From Glandiceps talaboti (taxonomy: Eukaryota > Hemichordata > Enteropneusta > Spengelidae): a DNA stretch of 64,000 nucleotides. The notes beneath the pieces were generated by a model. That model saw only the letters and a list, made by a program, of their open reading frames with translations, was not told the DNA's origin and ran no database searches. Every line of letters begins with the position of its first letter. Within the stretch, counting starts at the first letter, position 1. Shown in pieces: positions 23,901-34,682 of the stretch. Position numbers and translations under genes: made by a program. Location: positions 13,373,546 through 13,437,545 of the forward strand of contig NC_135557.1 in NCBI RefSeq assembly GCF_964340395.1, written 5' to 3'.

Positions 23901-24102
23901 CTTTGAGATCCTTGTCCCCTAAAGCCATGCATACATCTTTACCATGATAGTCATTTGCGGTACATACACGCCATAACCCAGCATTATAAGATCCTCCGAC
24001 AACGTCAATTACAAACCAGTAATCGGTTGCTGTGCTGACGATATACAGAATGACAAGTAAGACAGCAAGGACAAGACCCACAACCAATTGGGTTCGTGGC
24101 AT
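23901..24102 (-). CDS. Claudin-like exon 1b, alternative first exon or duplicated first exon
   Basis: ATG at 24102 (MPRTQLVVGLVLAVLLVIL...), donor GTAAAC after 23901, 202 nt, phase 1. It encodes TM1 and the W..AGLW..C..C loop, ending KDLK like exon 1a. No private exons 2-3 lie between it and exon 1a, so the simplest reading is that it splices to 17030-17170 and 16443-16618 (172-aa product). An in-frame upstream Met at 24171 is less likely because the family alignment begins at 24102. Confidence 0.75.
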
Positions 24103-24454
24103 CCATAATATTGCTGTATTAAAGAAACTTTGCCTTGGAAACATCGGAGGGAGCTCCAACACATCGTTCATATTGTTAAGCCTGAAATCAATTTTTTTAC
24201 GTTTTAAATAGATCTAGAGTTTCCTGGTGGCTGATCTTATACTGGTATACAAGCTTTAAAATACCCCCTAGTTCACCTGGAATTTACTTGATAAGTCAAA
24301 GTTAAGGGCCATCCATTTCACATGTGGGGGTGGGGTAAGGTGGATTTATTTTATGCCCAGTTTTATCATGTATGTAGCCATTTTAAGAGGAAATAGTGCT
24401 GAATCCGTAGTGTTTTATCTTTTATTGATATATTATTGATATAAGTATTCAAAA

Positions 24455-24836
24455 TAAGGAAAGTATTGGGCTGCCAAAATAACGAGAGGAGATATTGCCT
24501 AAATAAAGAGAGAACGTATTGGGCTGCCAAAATAAGAGATAAGATATCGGGCTGCCTTAATAAAGAGAGAAGGAATAGGGCTGCCAAATAAAGAGAAAAG
24601 ATATTCGGCTGCCAAAATAATGGGAAGTTATTGGGTTGCCTAAATAACGAGAAAAGGTATTAGGCTGCCAATAACAGATTGAAGATAATGGGCTGGCAAA
24701 ATAATGAGAAGTTATTGGGTTGCCTAAATAACGAGAAGGAATATGGTTGCCAAAACAACAAGAGAAGGAATTGGGTTGCTAAAATATCAAGAGGTATTGA
24801 ATTGCCAAAATATGGGCTGCCAAAATAAATTGCCAT
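24455..24836. repeat. Degenerate minisatellite, ~30-40-bp unit (GGGCTGCCAAAATAA...)
   Basis: About a dozen copies of ATTGGGCTGCCAAAATAA plus an A/G-rich part (CGAGAGAAGATA), with frequent small indels. Confidence 0.85.
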
Positions 24837-24837
24837 C

Positions 24838-25530
24838 ATTTTTCTGGATTTTTCATAAATTATACCTGCAGTGGTATAATTATATTATATCCTAATGCGT
24901 TTCTTCAGTCTATTGAAAGAAATATTTATAACCTAAGGGGCCTTGTCACTGACGCTAGGCAAGCAGTGATAAGGCCCCTTAGGTTATTTGCATTTTCCTT
25001 AGCTAAATAAAGAAAAAACATTAGGGAATAAAATATAATGATACCATGCATGAGCCAAGTTGAACAAACAAATATGTAATATAAACTCTGGTAATTCTAC
25101 GTCATGACAACATGTGTCAACATCACTGGTTCTGCTGTGTTCGAAATGTGTGTCAAAATTGCCATTACTTTTCCCATTTTTTCTTTGATATAATATTGGA
25201 ACTGGTATACTTAGTAATATCGATGGGTAGCCATGCCTTCCGTGTTTGGTATGCCACAGTGTATGTTATACCCCCCCCCCCCACACACACACCAGTATTC
25301 AACACTAGATTGTGCTATATTATCCACTTCCGGTTTGTGTTGTACAATGGGCAGTTGTGTTATTCTCCAATACTTTTCTTCATTCAGCCGGAAAATACTC
25401 TAGGGGTTGTCAGTACTCGTCTAGCTACTCAAAATGACAAAGCCCCTTAGGTCACTCATATTTTCCTTGGCTGAACGAAGAAAATATTGGAGGATAACAT
25501 CTAAGTATACACAAAACCTACATTATTATT
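24838..25530. mobile_element. Copies of a dispersed MITE-like family (CCTTAGGTCACT ends), cluster 1
   Basis: Contains an inverted repeat TAACCTAAGGGGCCTTGTCA / TGATAAGGCCCCTTAGGTTA (24931-24987). It also has the body motifs AAGCCAAGTTGAACA-like, CACTGGTTCTGCTGTGTTCG and GGTATAATTATATT, and the end block AAGCCCCTTAGGTCACTCAT-ATTTTCCTTGGCTGAA (25442-25480). The same blocks recur at 26310-26680, 27705-28230, 40795-40860, 58340-58640 and 61359-61510. Confidence 0.65.
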
Positions 25531-25985
25531 CAGATATTATTATTTGTTTTTTTTATACAATATTTTATTTACAACTATTATACAGACTAGGATGGGAGAA
25601 GAAAATATTCTGTAAGACTTACTTTCTACAGCAGTACAGACAATGAAGATGACAACTGATTCGTGGCAAATATACAATGAATTCACAAAATAACATCATT
25701 TGTATTGGCATTTGTAATGTTTTGGTGCTGAGAGATTGTAACTAAACCTATTAATGTTACATATATTCAAACACTTGAAGTACACATGGTGAGGTGATAA
25801 GTGTTTTCCACTCAGGTGAAAATGCTTACATAAAGCCTTCAATAAACAGTTCTAGTGTGATTGGTGATGATATAGATGCATGCCGTTGGAGGGAGGTAAA
25901 CACCGTCACTGTCTCCTGGTATTGTCAGCACAATTTATAGCATAGTTGGTGATTCCTGAACATTTTAGTTCATGTAGACTAAATA

Positions 25986-26228
25986 GGGAACTTGCAGTCC
26001 AAACTGAGCATGTTCAGATGCAAAGGACTATGGGATTATCTGTGGTTATCGTAAACCTACTCTGGAACTACCGATAAAATTAACCTCCCACAAAGATCAG
26101 GGTGACTATGAATTGATCATTCCTGGTTATAAATAATGTAACAATATTGTTTACAATGCTAATTTATTAGTATATATTATCACATTTCCCATGATGCAAC
26201 ATTCAACATGGCGGGTTTGCAAGTTCCC
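25986..26228 (-). mobile_element. MITE with GGGAACTTGCA termini (copy 2, inverted)
   Basis: Same element as 22150-22379 in reverse orientation. Terminal GGGAACTTGCAGTCC / TTGCAAGTTCCC, flanked by TA on both sides; 243 bp. Confidence 0.8.
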
Positions 26229-26309
26229 TATTATGTCATAGTATTAGCCACATATCAAGCAAGAATACCAGGTTGATTTTTGCCAATAGTAAGGAGTAGA
26301 ATACTACAG

Positions 26310-26680
26310 CTACCCTTTATAATACCATGCACAAACCAAGATATTGACTTTGAACAGAAAATATGGATCATATACCCTGGTTGTTCTACACCACAACAAC
26401 CAATGTTTCTGTCACTGGTTCTGCAGTATTCAAAATATGAGTCAAAATGTGCAAAATCGTTTCCCCCAATATTTCATGATTTATGCTTGACGAGGTACAA
26501 TTATGTCATTCTCAATATTGTTTGGGATTCAGCTGTAAAATACTCATGGCCAAGGAGTTTGTCGCTACTTGCCCAGTGACGCATAGTGACAAAGCCCCTT
26601 AGGTCACTCACATATGATTCTCCTTGGCTGAATGACAAAAAATATTGGGAAACAATATCTAAATATGCAGCAAATAGTAT
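26310..26680. mobile_element. Dispersed CCTTAGGTCACT family, copy
   Basis: Carries CATGCACAAACCAAGATATTG, CACTGGTTCTGCAGTATTCA, and the end block AAAGCCCCTTAGGTCACTCA then CTCCTTGGCTGAATGA. Confidence 0.65.
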
Positions 26681-26863
26681 TCAAAAAACATGTAAACTTG
26701 TCTTTGATATGTACTGGCACTATTATCTATGTGTTCATGTCAAATTTGGCTTAATCATAAAGACAAAATGGGATGCTTCTAAAGACTCTACATGCATATC
26801 TACCTAAGGAATGTGAGTTTGTAATAAGTTTATATAATTCACTCAAAATGTTATATGCTACTA

Positions 26864-27238
26864 GTCTCAGTTACTCAGTCGCTCACCGTTGGGGGCGCTG
26901 CCTACGAGACAACCCCAAACAAGAGTCTGGGGGAAATGAGATTTTCAACTCGCCAGCACTGGAATTAGCCTCTGGAGTAGTGCATCATGGGAAGTACTTC
27001 AAGTCCAACATTGCAGGCTGAACGATTTGGGTAACTTCGCTACAGATTACCACTTCTCAAGGGACTGATATATATATTAATTACAACAAAAAGGCCTTGT
27101 AAGCCCATTTTTTATGCTTGGAAGAAATGAACTGTGTGACTTCCGTAGAGGGGTAGTTGGAATCTCGTTTCCCCAGATTCTCGTTTGGGTGGTCTCGTAG
27201 GCAAAACCCCAAGTGGTGAGAGTCTGGGTAACCGAGAC
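26864..27238. mobile_element. Foldback MITE, ~95-bp inverted termini, TA target site (copy 1)
   Basis: Left end GTCTCAGTTACTCAGTCGCT, right end the inverse ...AGTCTGGGTAACCGAGAC. Inverted homology continues through AAGAGTCTGGGG / CCCCAGATTCTCG. TA flanks at 26862-26863 and 27239-27240. A second copy is at 39475-39832 and a partial one near 49190-49260. Confidence 0.75.
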
Positions 27239-27426
27239 TAATGTGTTACTGGAATGGTTGGGATGGAAATAGAATGAAAGATTTGTTATGGATGGTGCTC
27301 TACATGGCTGTCATGGCAACAATGTGTGGAGCACAGACAACAATGAACCTTCAATCTAGGATGGAGTATACTAAATATCAACTACATCATAAGAAATAAT
27401 GTAATAAAAATAACATCGTTAGGAGA

Positions 27427-27555
27427 CTAGATGTCTAATGGGTTTAGTCCAAATTCTAGTAGAAGCTTCTTATTGTGTTCATGAATGTTTGTAGCTTGGT
27501 CTTGCCAACGATCTCTGGCTGCATCTACTTTGGCCATCATATTATCCAGAGCATC
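27427..27555 (-). CDS. DRC12: DRC12 exon 6 (last exon)
   Basis: Acceptor ...TCACAG, TAG at 27427-27429. Encodes DALDNMMAKVDAARDRWQDQ ... FGLNPLDI, the diagnostic C-terminus. No canonical AATAAA is obvious within 200 nt downstream on the minus strand. Confidence 0.93.
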   Translation of the reverse strand, partial: DALDNMMAKVDAARDRWQDQATNIHEHNKKLLLEFGLNPLDI

Positions 27556-30500
27556 CTGTGAAAAAAAACACAATAAATGGGTGGTTTCAGTATATATTAT
27601 AACAAAAGTTGTGTGCATTGTAAAAGACAATAGAGCTTCTATAACCTTTTTGTTCTATGTCATGATAAGCAATGTTATTAACTTGAAATATGAAGACTGT
27701 AAAACCGCTATGTTTTTCCAGATTTTCCATAAATTACACCAAAATAGGAGGTATAATTATAACTACACCCCAAATATTTTTCTACGCTGATAGCATATGT
27801 GTATATACAACTTGTAGTAACTTCAATACCCCCTATGTCACTTGTATTTTATGCTGATAGCATATGTATATAAAACTTGTAGTAACTTTAATACCCCTAT
27901 GTCACTTGTATTTTATGCTGATAGCATATGTGTACATACAACTTGTAGTACGAATACCCCCATGTCACTTGTATTTTATGCTGATAGCATATGTGTACAT
28001 ACAACTTGTAGTACGAATACCCCCTATGTCACTTGTATTTTATGCTGATAGCATATGTGTACATACAACTTGTAGTACGAATACCCCCATGTCACTTGTA
28101 TTTTATGCTGATAGCATATGTGTACATACAACTTGTAGTATGAATACCCCCATGTCACTTGTATTTTATACTGATAGTCACTCATATTTTCCTTGACTGA
28201 ATGAAGAAAATGGGGAGAAACATACCTGTACATGTGTATTATAATACTGTTTCACATGGTCAGTTTCATTAGCAAATTTAAGCGGGTGAAAAATTCAGAA
28301 ATTTTACTAGGGTTAGCCACTAAAACTACATGGATTCCTTGAATAAACTAGCATAAAAACCTACAATGGCAGATACTTACATGAAGGACGCCCTCATAAG
28401 ACCGTTCCATACTATCTATTTTAAGTTGCAGTTCTTCAATCTTTTCATTTTTTTCTTTCGTAATTCTCTCTTTTTCTTCTGTGGTATTTTTCAGATCAAG
28501 CTCAGTATTTGCTGTGGTAGAGATGATACACAATATTACATTTTGACCTTCATATATGATTCAAATATAACTTGTTTTTAGTGAACTCATTGAGAGACAT
28601 GGAACAGGTTTCTTAGTGTTCTCTCCAGGATTTCATCATGCCTTTGGTAGAGGTGGTCATCAAGATGAAAACATAAACATGTAACACAAAGGTCAATTCA
28701 AGCAAAAATACAGAGGTCAAATAACAATGAATGATTAGTCGGCATCTACATCGGATTTTAATAAGATTGGTAAGGAACAAATCAAATACCAGTCTGAGAG
28801 AATAAGCATCTGGAAAGCAGCCAATCAAATATCACTTCAAATCAATCTGATACATTCTACAATCTGGCAAGTAGCCAATCAAACATCACTTCAAATCAGT
28901 CAGATGGACTATTGCATTCTGGGAGGTATGATGTATTGCAATGCTTCTCCTAGTAGTAATTGGGTGCTAACATGCCTACATTTGGTAGGTACCCTGGTGA
29001 ATGGAGTGGTGGTGATAATGGGAGGGGGGGGGAGATATCACATTCAACATCAGAATCAACAGCATGCAGAGAACACAATAAGAGCATAACTGTGTTTATA
29101 ACTAACTAACAGTAATCCATGTTCTTATTAAGAAGACTTGGGCCACTGCTTGTCTTTGTCACTGCATGCCTGTAAATGTAATTCATATATACATCATGTG
29201 TATGTATCAGATGTTTAGGGTTTTAGATTGCCATACTACTAGTGTAAACTCTCTTTGCCAGTGACCCAATTTGTCAGCACAATTTGGGCACTCAAGGAAA
29301 ATTTTGTGTGCGATAATGTAGATAAAATGCCAGTCGTGGTCCCATTGTCGAAAATGTGCTAGGACAGTAAACTGAAGTAAACTATTGGCATTTTTTCAAG
29401 ACAACACTCCTCCTTACTCAAGTTGACTTCCTGAAACGAATGTTATATTTAATGAGTGTTAACATATTTTCTATAATTCTCCTTCTTAGGTGTGTACAAA
29501 AAAAAGTATGCATAGACCCATTTCTAACTGAGTGCTTGCTTACCTAACTTTATGTTCATTCTTTGCAATTCCCCTCCCAATATATGTACAAGTATGTATG
29601 TATGTATGTATGTATGTATGTATGTATGTATGTATGTATGTATGTACATGTGTATGTATGTATGTGTATGTATGCATCATTGCATGAATGTATGTACGTA
29701 TGTATGTATGTATGTATGTATGTATGTATGTATGTATGTATATATATGTGTAAGAGTGTGTGTGCATGTGCGTGTGCGTAGACCCATTTCAGTCCGAGTG
29801 GTAACTTACCTAGCTTTAAGTTCACTCTCTGTAATTCTCCTTCCAAGGTGTGTATTCGGAGACCCATTTCAGTCTGCATGGTTTTATACTGTCTGGTCAT
29901 GTCTACAGAGGTCAAAAACCAATATACAACAAGTTAATATCTTGTAACGATGTCAAATTTACAATTCTTGTCATATTTTTATACTCTTCAGTTTCAAACG
30001 TAGCTCTTTTTGAAGTCCTATCCATAAGAGTCATGGTTATTGTTGGTTTCTGCATATTTGTACCTGGTAGTTGTTATGACACATATCTAGAAGCTAACTG
30101 TGACATCCGTTGTTGTTTGTTTTTTTCAAATCACCCAGATTAGCTCAAATCATCCAAATTACCTCAAATCACCCAGATTAGCTTATATACCCCAAATTAA
30201 TTCATAACACCTTGCTCAAATCACCTAATTTAACACAAACCACACCCACTGCTTTTAGTTCCCATGTCATTTTACCGGGGTTCCCCACCAAAATTATGGC
30301 ATAACTTATGAGAAGCTATGCCAGTTTACCATATTCCCCCTTTCTGTTACCAGGGTTCCTAACCTTAGCAATAACACTAGTGATACATTCATAATTTTCT
30401 TCCAATACAAGAACAATATTTACACAAAGCTAGGTAAACAACCCATGGTCATCTTTTCAATATTCACTATATGTTTATGATGTTAATGTAACTGAAAGAT

Positions 30501-32949
30501 ACTGTTTTCTCTTGTGGGAGAGTAATACATATAACAGGCATGGGTTCATGACCTTTATTAGCAGTCTATCCCCTTGTCTTCATTATGTGAATTGGTTATT
30601 CAGTGTTGCTTCATTGATAGTCTACTGTAGTTCGCCCACATTTTTCTGACGTTGCCCCCTTCCCCCTTCCTTCAAAACTTGAGTCAAAAATCTGCAATAA
30701 TGCAATAATGTAACATAAAAAGACAAATATAAATACCTGATGTAACATCTCTTTGGTCGATATGATGTTGTTCTAAATCATCTTTGGCTGTATTCATACG
30801 AATTTTCCATTCGTCACTGGCTGCCTGTGATCTTCTTGCTAGTTCTTTACGATAGGCTGGAACAAAACAAAAACAGATGTGTGACACAGGCTAGTTCCCT
30901 GTGCTAATAGGCAAAACAAAATCCAAATGTCTTACACAGATTTCATTTAACTTATAGCTTGTTAGTACATACACATATATGTTATTCAGAAAAGTGGTCA
31001 TTATAGACCAAACTTTACTTGCCTAAAAGGTTCAATAAAACAGTCACTAACCGAAGTTGTCCTAAGTGACTATATATATATGTATGTCACTTACCTCAGT
31101 GCTCCATAGAAACTAAATTTCACTGATTGAAGTGGTTCCAACAGACTAAATTTCACTTTCTAAGTGGCACGGTTCACACCATGAAACCAATATAACACTT
31201 ATCTAAGTGGTCATATGAGAAAATTTTTACTTACCTAGATGGTCCTTGAGAGCATCAATCTGATGAATGGTTTGTTTGTATTTATCTTCTATCGTCAATT
31301 CAACATCTTAAAAGGAAATAAAAAATTTCATTGAAATACGGTAATGATATGGAAAATGTGAATCACTCATAGTTTAAATTTGAATACTTGATTTCATACA
31401 TACTTGCATTTATGATTAAATGAAATGTTTTAAACGTTACATAGAAATGTGTTACTAATAATTAGAAACTAATTACTAATTATATTAGTGTTCTTCCCAC
31501 TGTAATAAAGCAGCGTTACTGTTCTCCCCTGGAGAAATTACAAGGAAGGCAGCTAATTTGCATATTAATTTAATTAATTTACATATACATGTTGATTTGC
31601 ATATTGGTTTACATAGTGATCAGTATAATTATAATATGCATGTCTTCAAGTTACACTGGAAGAAACTCTGACATGTTTATTTTAACACATACACACATGT
31701 ACATTGAGGATCAGACATTTCTCTTCATGTGAAAGTATTATTATGATTTTGTCATTCAAAGATTACTAAAGCTCAAGGATGGCAGCAGGCTTTTAAAGCA
31801 TGGTAGAAACGTGCCAAGCATGGCAGCCTTGATAGCAAGGATGATGTTTGCACGATGCGTTCTCTAAAGTGGGGGAGAACTCAGCATGGTAGGAACCTGC
31901 CAAGCATGGCAGCCCTCGATGGCAAGGACTGTGTTTGTACTGTAATTTCTCTACAGTGGGGAGAACCACAGTACATGTACCATCCTTGAATTTTAGAAAT
32001 CTTTGAAGAATATAACAATAATAATACTTTATTTCCATTAGATTAAAAATTATACAACTGAAGCTATAAAAACTGAGTGAACAACAAAAATACATTTGTC
32101 AATGAGCTTCAGGCAGATGTGGAAATGAGGACAAAAACAGTCGACAACACAACTAGTTTCAGTTTGACCTCAACATGAATGGTAAACACTAAAACAGTAA
32201 TAATACTTGCACATCAAGAGAAATGGCTGATCCCTATGTCAATACGTGTATGTATAAATGTAAACATATCAGAGGATGCTAAGACAAGCATATTATATTC
32301 TGATTATGCAAATTACAATATTAAAACCCTCAAAACCATAACGAACCGCAGAACGCTACGCAGCTAGGGGGTATACTTCCATGGTTATACTAGAACTGAA
32401 TTGGGAAAACTTTAGTGTGAAAAACCCGTTCTTATTTCATTACTTTACGGTTACTGGTAGGAGCAAATTATATGTGTACACATAGAAATAAATGTGGTCA
32501 ATATTTTGTCTTGACGGTGAAATACAAATGTGACGTTTTAATATTCAGTTACCAGGGAAGCGAGAAAGGACGCGGCTCGTTACTATGGTCTATATCCACG
32601 TTATATAGGATGTTTATGTACGTGAATGATGAACAGTTGTTGAATGTAAACCAGGGGTGTTGTTTTTGTTAACAGGATTCGTTACGTCATCCAAATCTTG
32701 AGCTGAACAGGTAGGACGCATGTATCCGATTCGTATGAGCCCTGGAGTAAGAAAGCTGAAGGCCGAGACAGATACACAAATGCAATTTTGCAGCTGACGT
32801 TAGCGATTCAACAATCAATACACGACACACGTTTATGCAGAAACACAGAACACTCCAAAATCATACATCAATTGTCATGACTTACCATCCTTCTTCTTCT
32901 TTTTACCTTTCTTCTTTCCCTTCCCCTTTCCTTTTTTCTTTGGCGGCAT
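27427..32949 (-). CDS. DRC12: Dynein regulatory complex subunit 12 (CCDC153)
   Basis: Six exons (32886-32949, 31235-31306, 30737-30856, 29810-29902, 28381-28511, 27427-27555) join with GT/AG borders and consistent phase into 202 aa; the human protein is about 210. The N-terminus MPPKKKGKGKGKKKGKKKKK is the Lys-rich head of the family. The middle is predicted coiled coil (AYRKELARRSQAASDEWKIR; DMTRQYKTMQTEMG; ANTELDLKNTTEEKERITKE). The end SYEGVLHDALDNMMAKVDAA ... LLEFGLNPLDI matches the family's conserved YEEILHDSLD / FGLNPLDL C-terminus. DRC12 is part of the nexin-dynein regulatory complex between outer doublets of motile axonemes. A perfect RFX X-box lies about 0.8 kb upstream of the ATG and an NRF1-like site about 80 bp upstream. 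Exon 4 has a partial duplicate in the next intron. Confidence 0.93.
27705..28240. mobile_element. Dispersed CCTTAGGTCACT family copy interrupted by a minisatellite
   Basis: The left part TTTTCCATAAATTACACC and GGTATAATTATAA (27720-27760) matches 24850-24890. The right part GTCACTCATATTTTCCTTGA-CTGAATGAAG (28178-28205) matches the family's end block. The sequence between them is the 63-bp tandem repeat. In DRC12 intron 5. Confidence 0.55.
27786..28176. repeat. Minisatellite, ~63-bp unit, 6 copies (DRC12 intron 5)
   Basis: Unit TGCTGATAGCATATGTGTAC then ATACAACTTGTAGTACGAAT then ACCCCCATGTCACTTGTATT TTA. Because 63 is divisible by 3 it yields repetitive open frames on both strands; these are not genes. 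Confidence 0.95.
28381..28511 (-). CDS. DRC12: DRC12 exon 5
   Basis: 131 nt, acceptor CCACAG, donor GTAAGT; charged coiled coil ending SYEGVLH, the family's conserved YE-ILH motif. Confidence 0.92.
28806..28905. repeat. Two-copy ~50-bp tandem duplication
   Basis: AGCCAATCAAATATCACTTC-AAATCAATCTGA and AGCCAATCAAACATCACTTC-AAATCAGTCAGA, in DRC12 intron 4. Confidence 0.75.
29473..29580 (-). repeat. Duplicated fragment of DRC12 exon 4 with its own donor (pseudo-exon)
   Basis: On the minus strand 29580-29544 reads like the end of exon 4: EGELQRMNIKLG versus EGELQRVNLKLG in the real exon, followed by a good donor GTAAGC (29543-29538). Further along, TAGACCCATTTCT and CTTCTTAGGTGTGTAC repeat other parts of the exon/intron unit. 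(ATGT)n tracts separate it from the real exon. Confidence 0.8.
29593..29742. repeat. (ATGT)n microsatellites beside DRC12 exon 4
   Basis: 29593-29645 and 29697-29742, separated by TGTATGCATCATTGCATGAA-like sequence. Confidence 0.95.
29810..29902 (-). CDS. DRC12: DRC12 exon 4
   Basis: 93 nt, acceptor CTGTAG, donor GTAAGT; encodes DMTRQYKTMQTEMGLRIHTL-EGELQRVNLKLG. Sequence ACTGAAATGGGTC occurs inside the exon and again just past its donor, a trace of tandem duplication. Confidence 0.9.
30126..30235. repeat. Short degenerate tandem repeat, ~17-18 bp (CTCAAATCACCCAGATTA)
   Basis: Five to six imperfect copies in DRC12 intron 3. Confidence 0.7.
30737..30856 (-). CDS. DRC12: DRC12 exon 3
   Basis: 120 nt, acceptor TTCCAG, donor GTATTT; encodes AYRKELARRSQ...DQRDVTSG, coiled coil. 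Confidence 0.9.
31235..31306 (-). CDS. DRC12: DRC12 exon 2
   Basis: 72 nt, acceptor TTTTAAG, donor GTAAGT; encodes DVELTIEDKYKQTIHQIDAL-KDHLG. Confidence 0.9.
31797..31990. repeat. Two-copy ~100-bp tandem duplication
   Basis: Both copies contain GCATGGTAG(A/G)AAC, TGCCAAGCATGGCAGCC, GCAAGGA and end in CTCTA-AGTGGGG-GAGAAC. In DRC12 intron 1. Confidence 0.85.
31995..32095 (-). mobile_element. Possible LINE 3' tail
   Basis: On the minus strand, ATGGAAATAAAGTATTATTA-TTGTTATATT resembles the AATAAAG(TATTATT)n end of invertebrate LINEs. No coding remnant is attached. Confidence 0.35.
32886..32949 (-). CDS. DRC12: DRC12 exon 1
   Basis: ATG at 32949 within TTTAAAATGCCG; Lys/Gly-rich head; donor GTAAG after 32886, phase 1. 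Confidence 0.92.
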
Positions 32950-33023
32950 TTTAAATGCCTCTCTTCGCGATTGACGCGACAGCTATGTTTTGAAATGCGG
33001 AATAAAAATGGCCACAAACTATG

Positions 33024-33035
33024 TACGCATGCGCA
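33024..33035. promoter_or_regulatory. NRF1-like site in the DRC12 promoter region
   Basis: TACGCATGCGCA matches the NRF1 palindrome YGCGCAYGCGCR at all but one position on the minus strand. It is about 80 bp upstream of the DRC12 ATG. Confidence 0.45.
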
Positions 33036-34540
33036 TTAGTTTCAATACAGAAGCTGATACAGAATACCCACAGTCCTTTAGTGCCCAAGAAAAATGCCAC
33101 TGTTTTCAAAGGAAGGTCTTCCAAAATCTGATTATCAGTTTAAAAGAACATATAGCATTCCATGATTCGGTTTAAAAATGAAGTTTCTTTTAACTTTCGT
33201 GCAATGAATTCCTGAATAAATTACAAAATCGCACAAAATATTATCTCAACTTATTCATGCCGTTCATTTAGAAAACTTGCAAACAAACTAGTTAACAGAA
33301 CAATAAAAACAATGATATTGGGACACAGTTTCCTTCATACATTGACATTTGCTTTTGCTGTTTTTAGACCTGACAAAGCAATCTAGCATGCACTGAATAC
33401 CGCCCTCATAGGCGAAATGGTGCCTTACTCTTGTTTTCATAAGTGCAAACATGAACATGCAACATTCTTTGACATAGTATAGTAATTAAGACTGTCCTCA
33501 AGGGCTCAATACATATATAATTTAATGTATTAACGTCCCTTTTTCCTATTATTCTTACTATTATTACAAAACAAAGAAGTCTTGTACTGAATACTGCCCT
33601 CATAAACGGTAAGGTGACTTACTTTTGTTTTCACTATCGCAAACAAAAACAGCAAAAAATATATTCGTTATTACTTATTTTTTCAAGGACTGAAATAAAA
33701 CCCCATTATGATATTACTTCCTCTACTCAGTTGTTGTTTTCTAACTATCAGTGTACCTGTAACCATGGTAACTTGACAAGAAAAAAACTATTAAATGTTT
33801 TGCGTACAGTTTTGATGAACCTTTTACTAGCAAGAAAAAAGTTTATAGATAGAATTAATAAGGTTGTAGCCAAGAGACTCAAAGGCTTGCCATTGCTTTT
33901 TGGATCAATACACCAAGCCTCATACAGAATGGGGGGGGGGGGGGGGGCTGGTGTCAAAATGTGATAAACTTAATGCAAATAACCTTCATAATGTATAGCA
34001 AATCAAGTGTTTCAACAATCTGATTAAAATATGATTTAGTGAACTTTGCATGATTTCTTTACTCACCTCTTTCGTACGTTTATTGTTGTTTGTTCTTGTT
34101 TTTTGTTCTGTGATTGAGTGCCTTGTTCCTACATATGACAAAATACAATATGAACTCTCCTACAAAACCCAGCACATTGAGTAACCCACTCAACCAATGA
34201 GAATGCGTCTTACGCCATAACTTACAGGTTGAGTGCCTCAGAAAACAGCAACATGCAGACAATGATGTTATCGTTTGGTGGATCTCTTTGTTTCAATTTC
34301 AATCTTTTGAGTGTTATATTTGTAAGACCTATTCTGATATAGACATAAAGTATAGAGAGGTCAATAAAGAAAGCACTCCAAGTTCACTACATCAGATTTT
34401 AATCGGATTGGCATTTCATGTAACTCTTCAAAACTCTCAATGCTCTCTAAACAATGCTCTCTGACCAGTCCTGGAGAGTATCACAATTATCTGTTTTGTA
34501 TGTACCAATATCTACCAAATCATTGTACTAGAATATCCTT
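33036..34540. other. Intergenic; no gene recognised
   Basis: Contains the X-box at 33759 and a G17 run near 33932-33948. Confidence 0.45.
33759..33772. promoter_or_regulatory. Perfect palindromic RFX X-box
   Basis: GTAACCATGGTAAC fits the RFX X-box consensus (GTNRCC..RGYAAC) on both strands. It is 0.8 kb upstream of DRC12, a motile-cilium gene of the class commonly driven by RFX/FOXJ1. Confidence 0.55.
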
Positions 34541-34543
34541 GTA

Positions 34544-34682
34544 CTGTGGGCCCTCATCGACTACACAGGGCTAATTATTTGGTGACATGTTACTGCGATT
34601 CTGCATTATTGCGACACTCCTCGGGCTTCGCAGTAACAAGTCAACAAATGGTTATCCCTATGTAGTCGATATGGGCCCACAG
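34544..34682. mobile_element. 139-bp foldback MITE
   Basis: CTGTGGGCCCTCATCGACTA-CACAGGG inverted against CCCTATGTAGTCGATATGGG-CCCACAG. No clear target duplication. Confidence 0.7.

Noticed and set aside
27842-28233. Frames with repeated YADSICVHTTCSTNTP-like peptide
   Set aside because: Arise because the minisatellite unit length is a multiple of three; no evidence of a real repeat protein.
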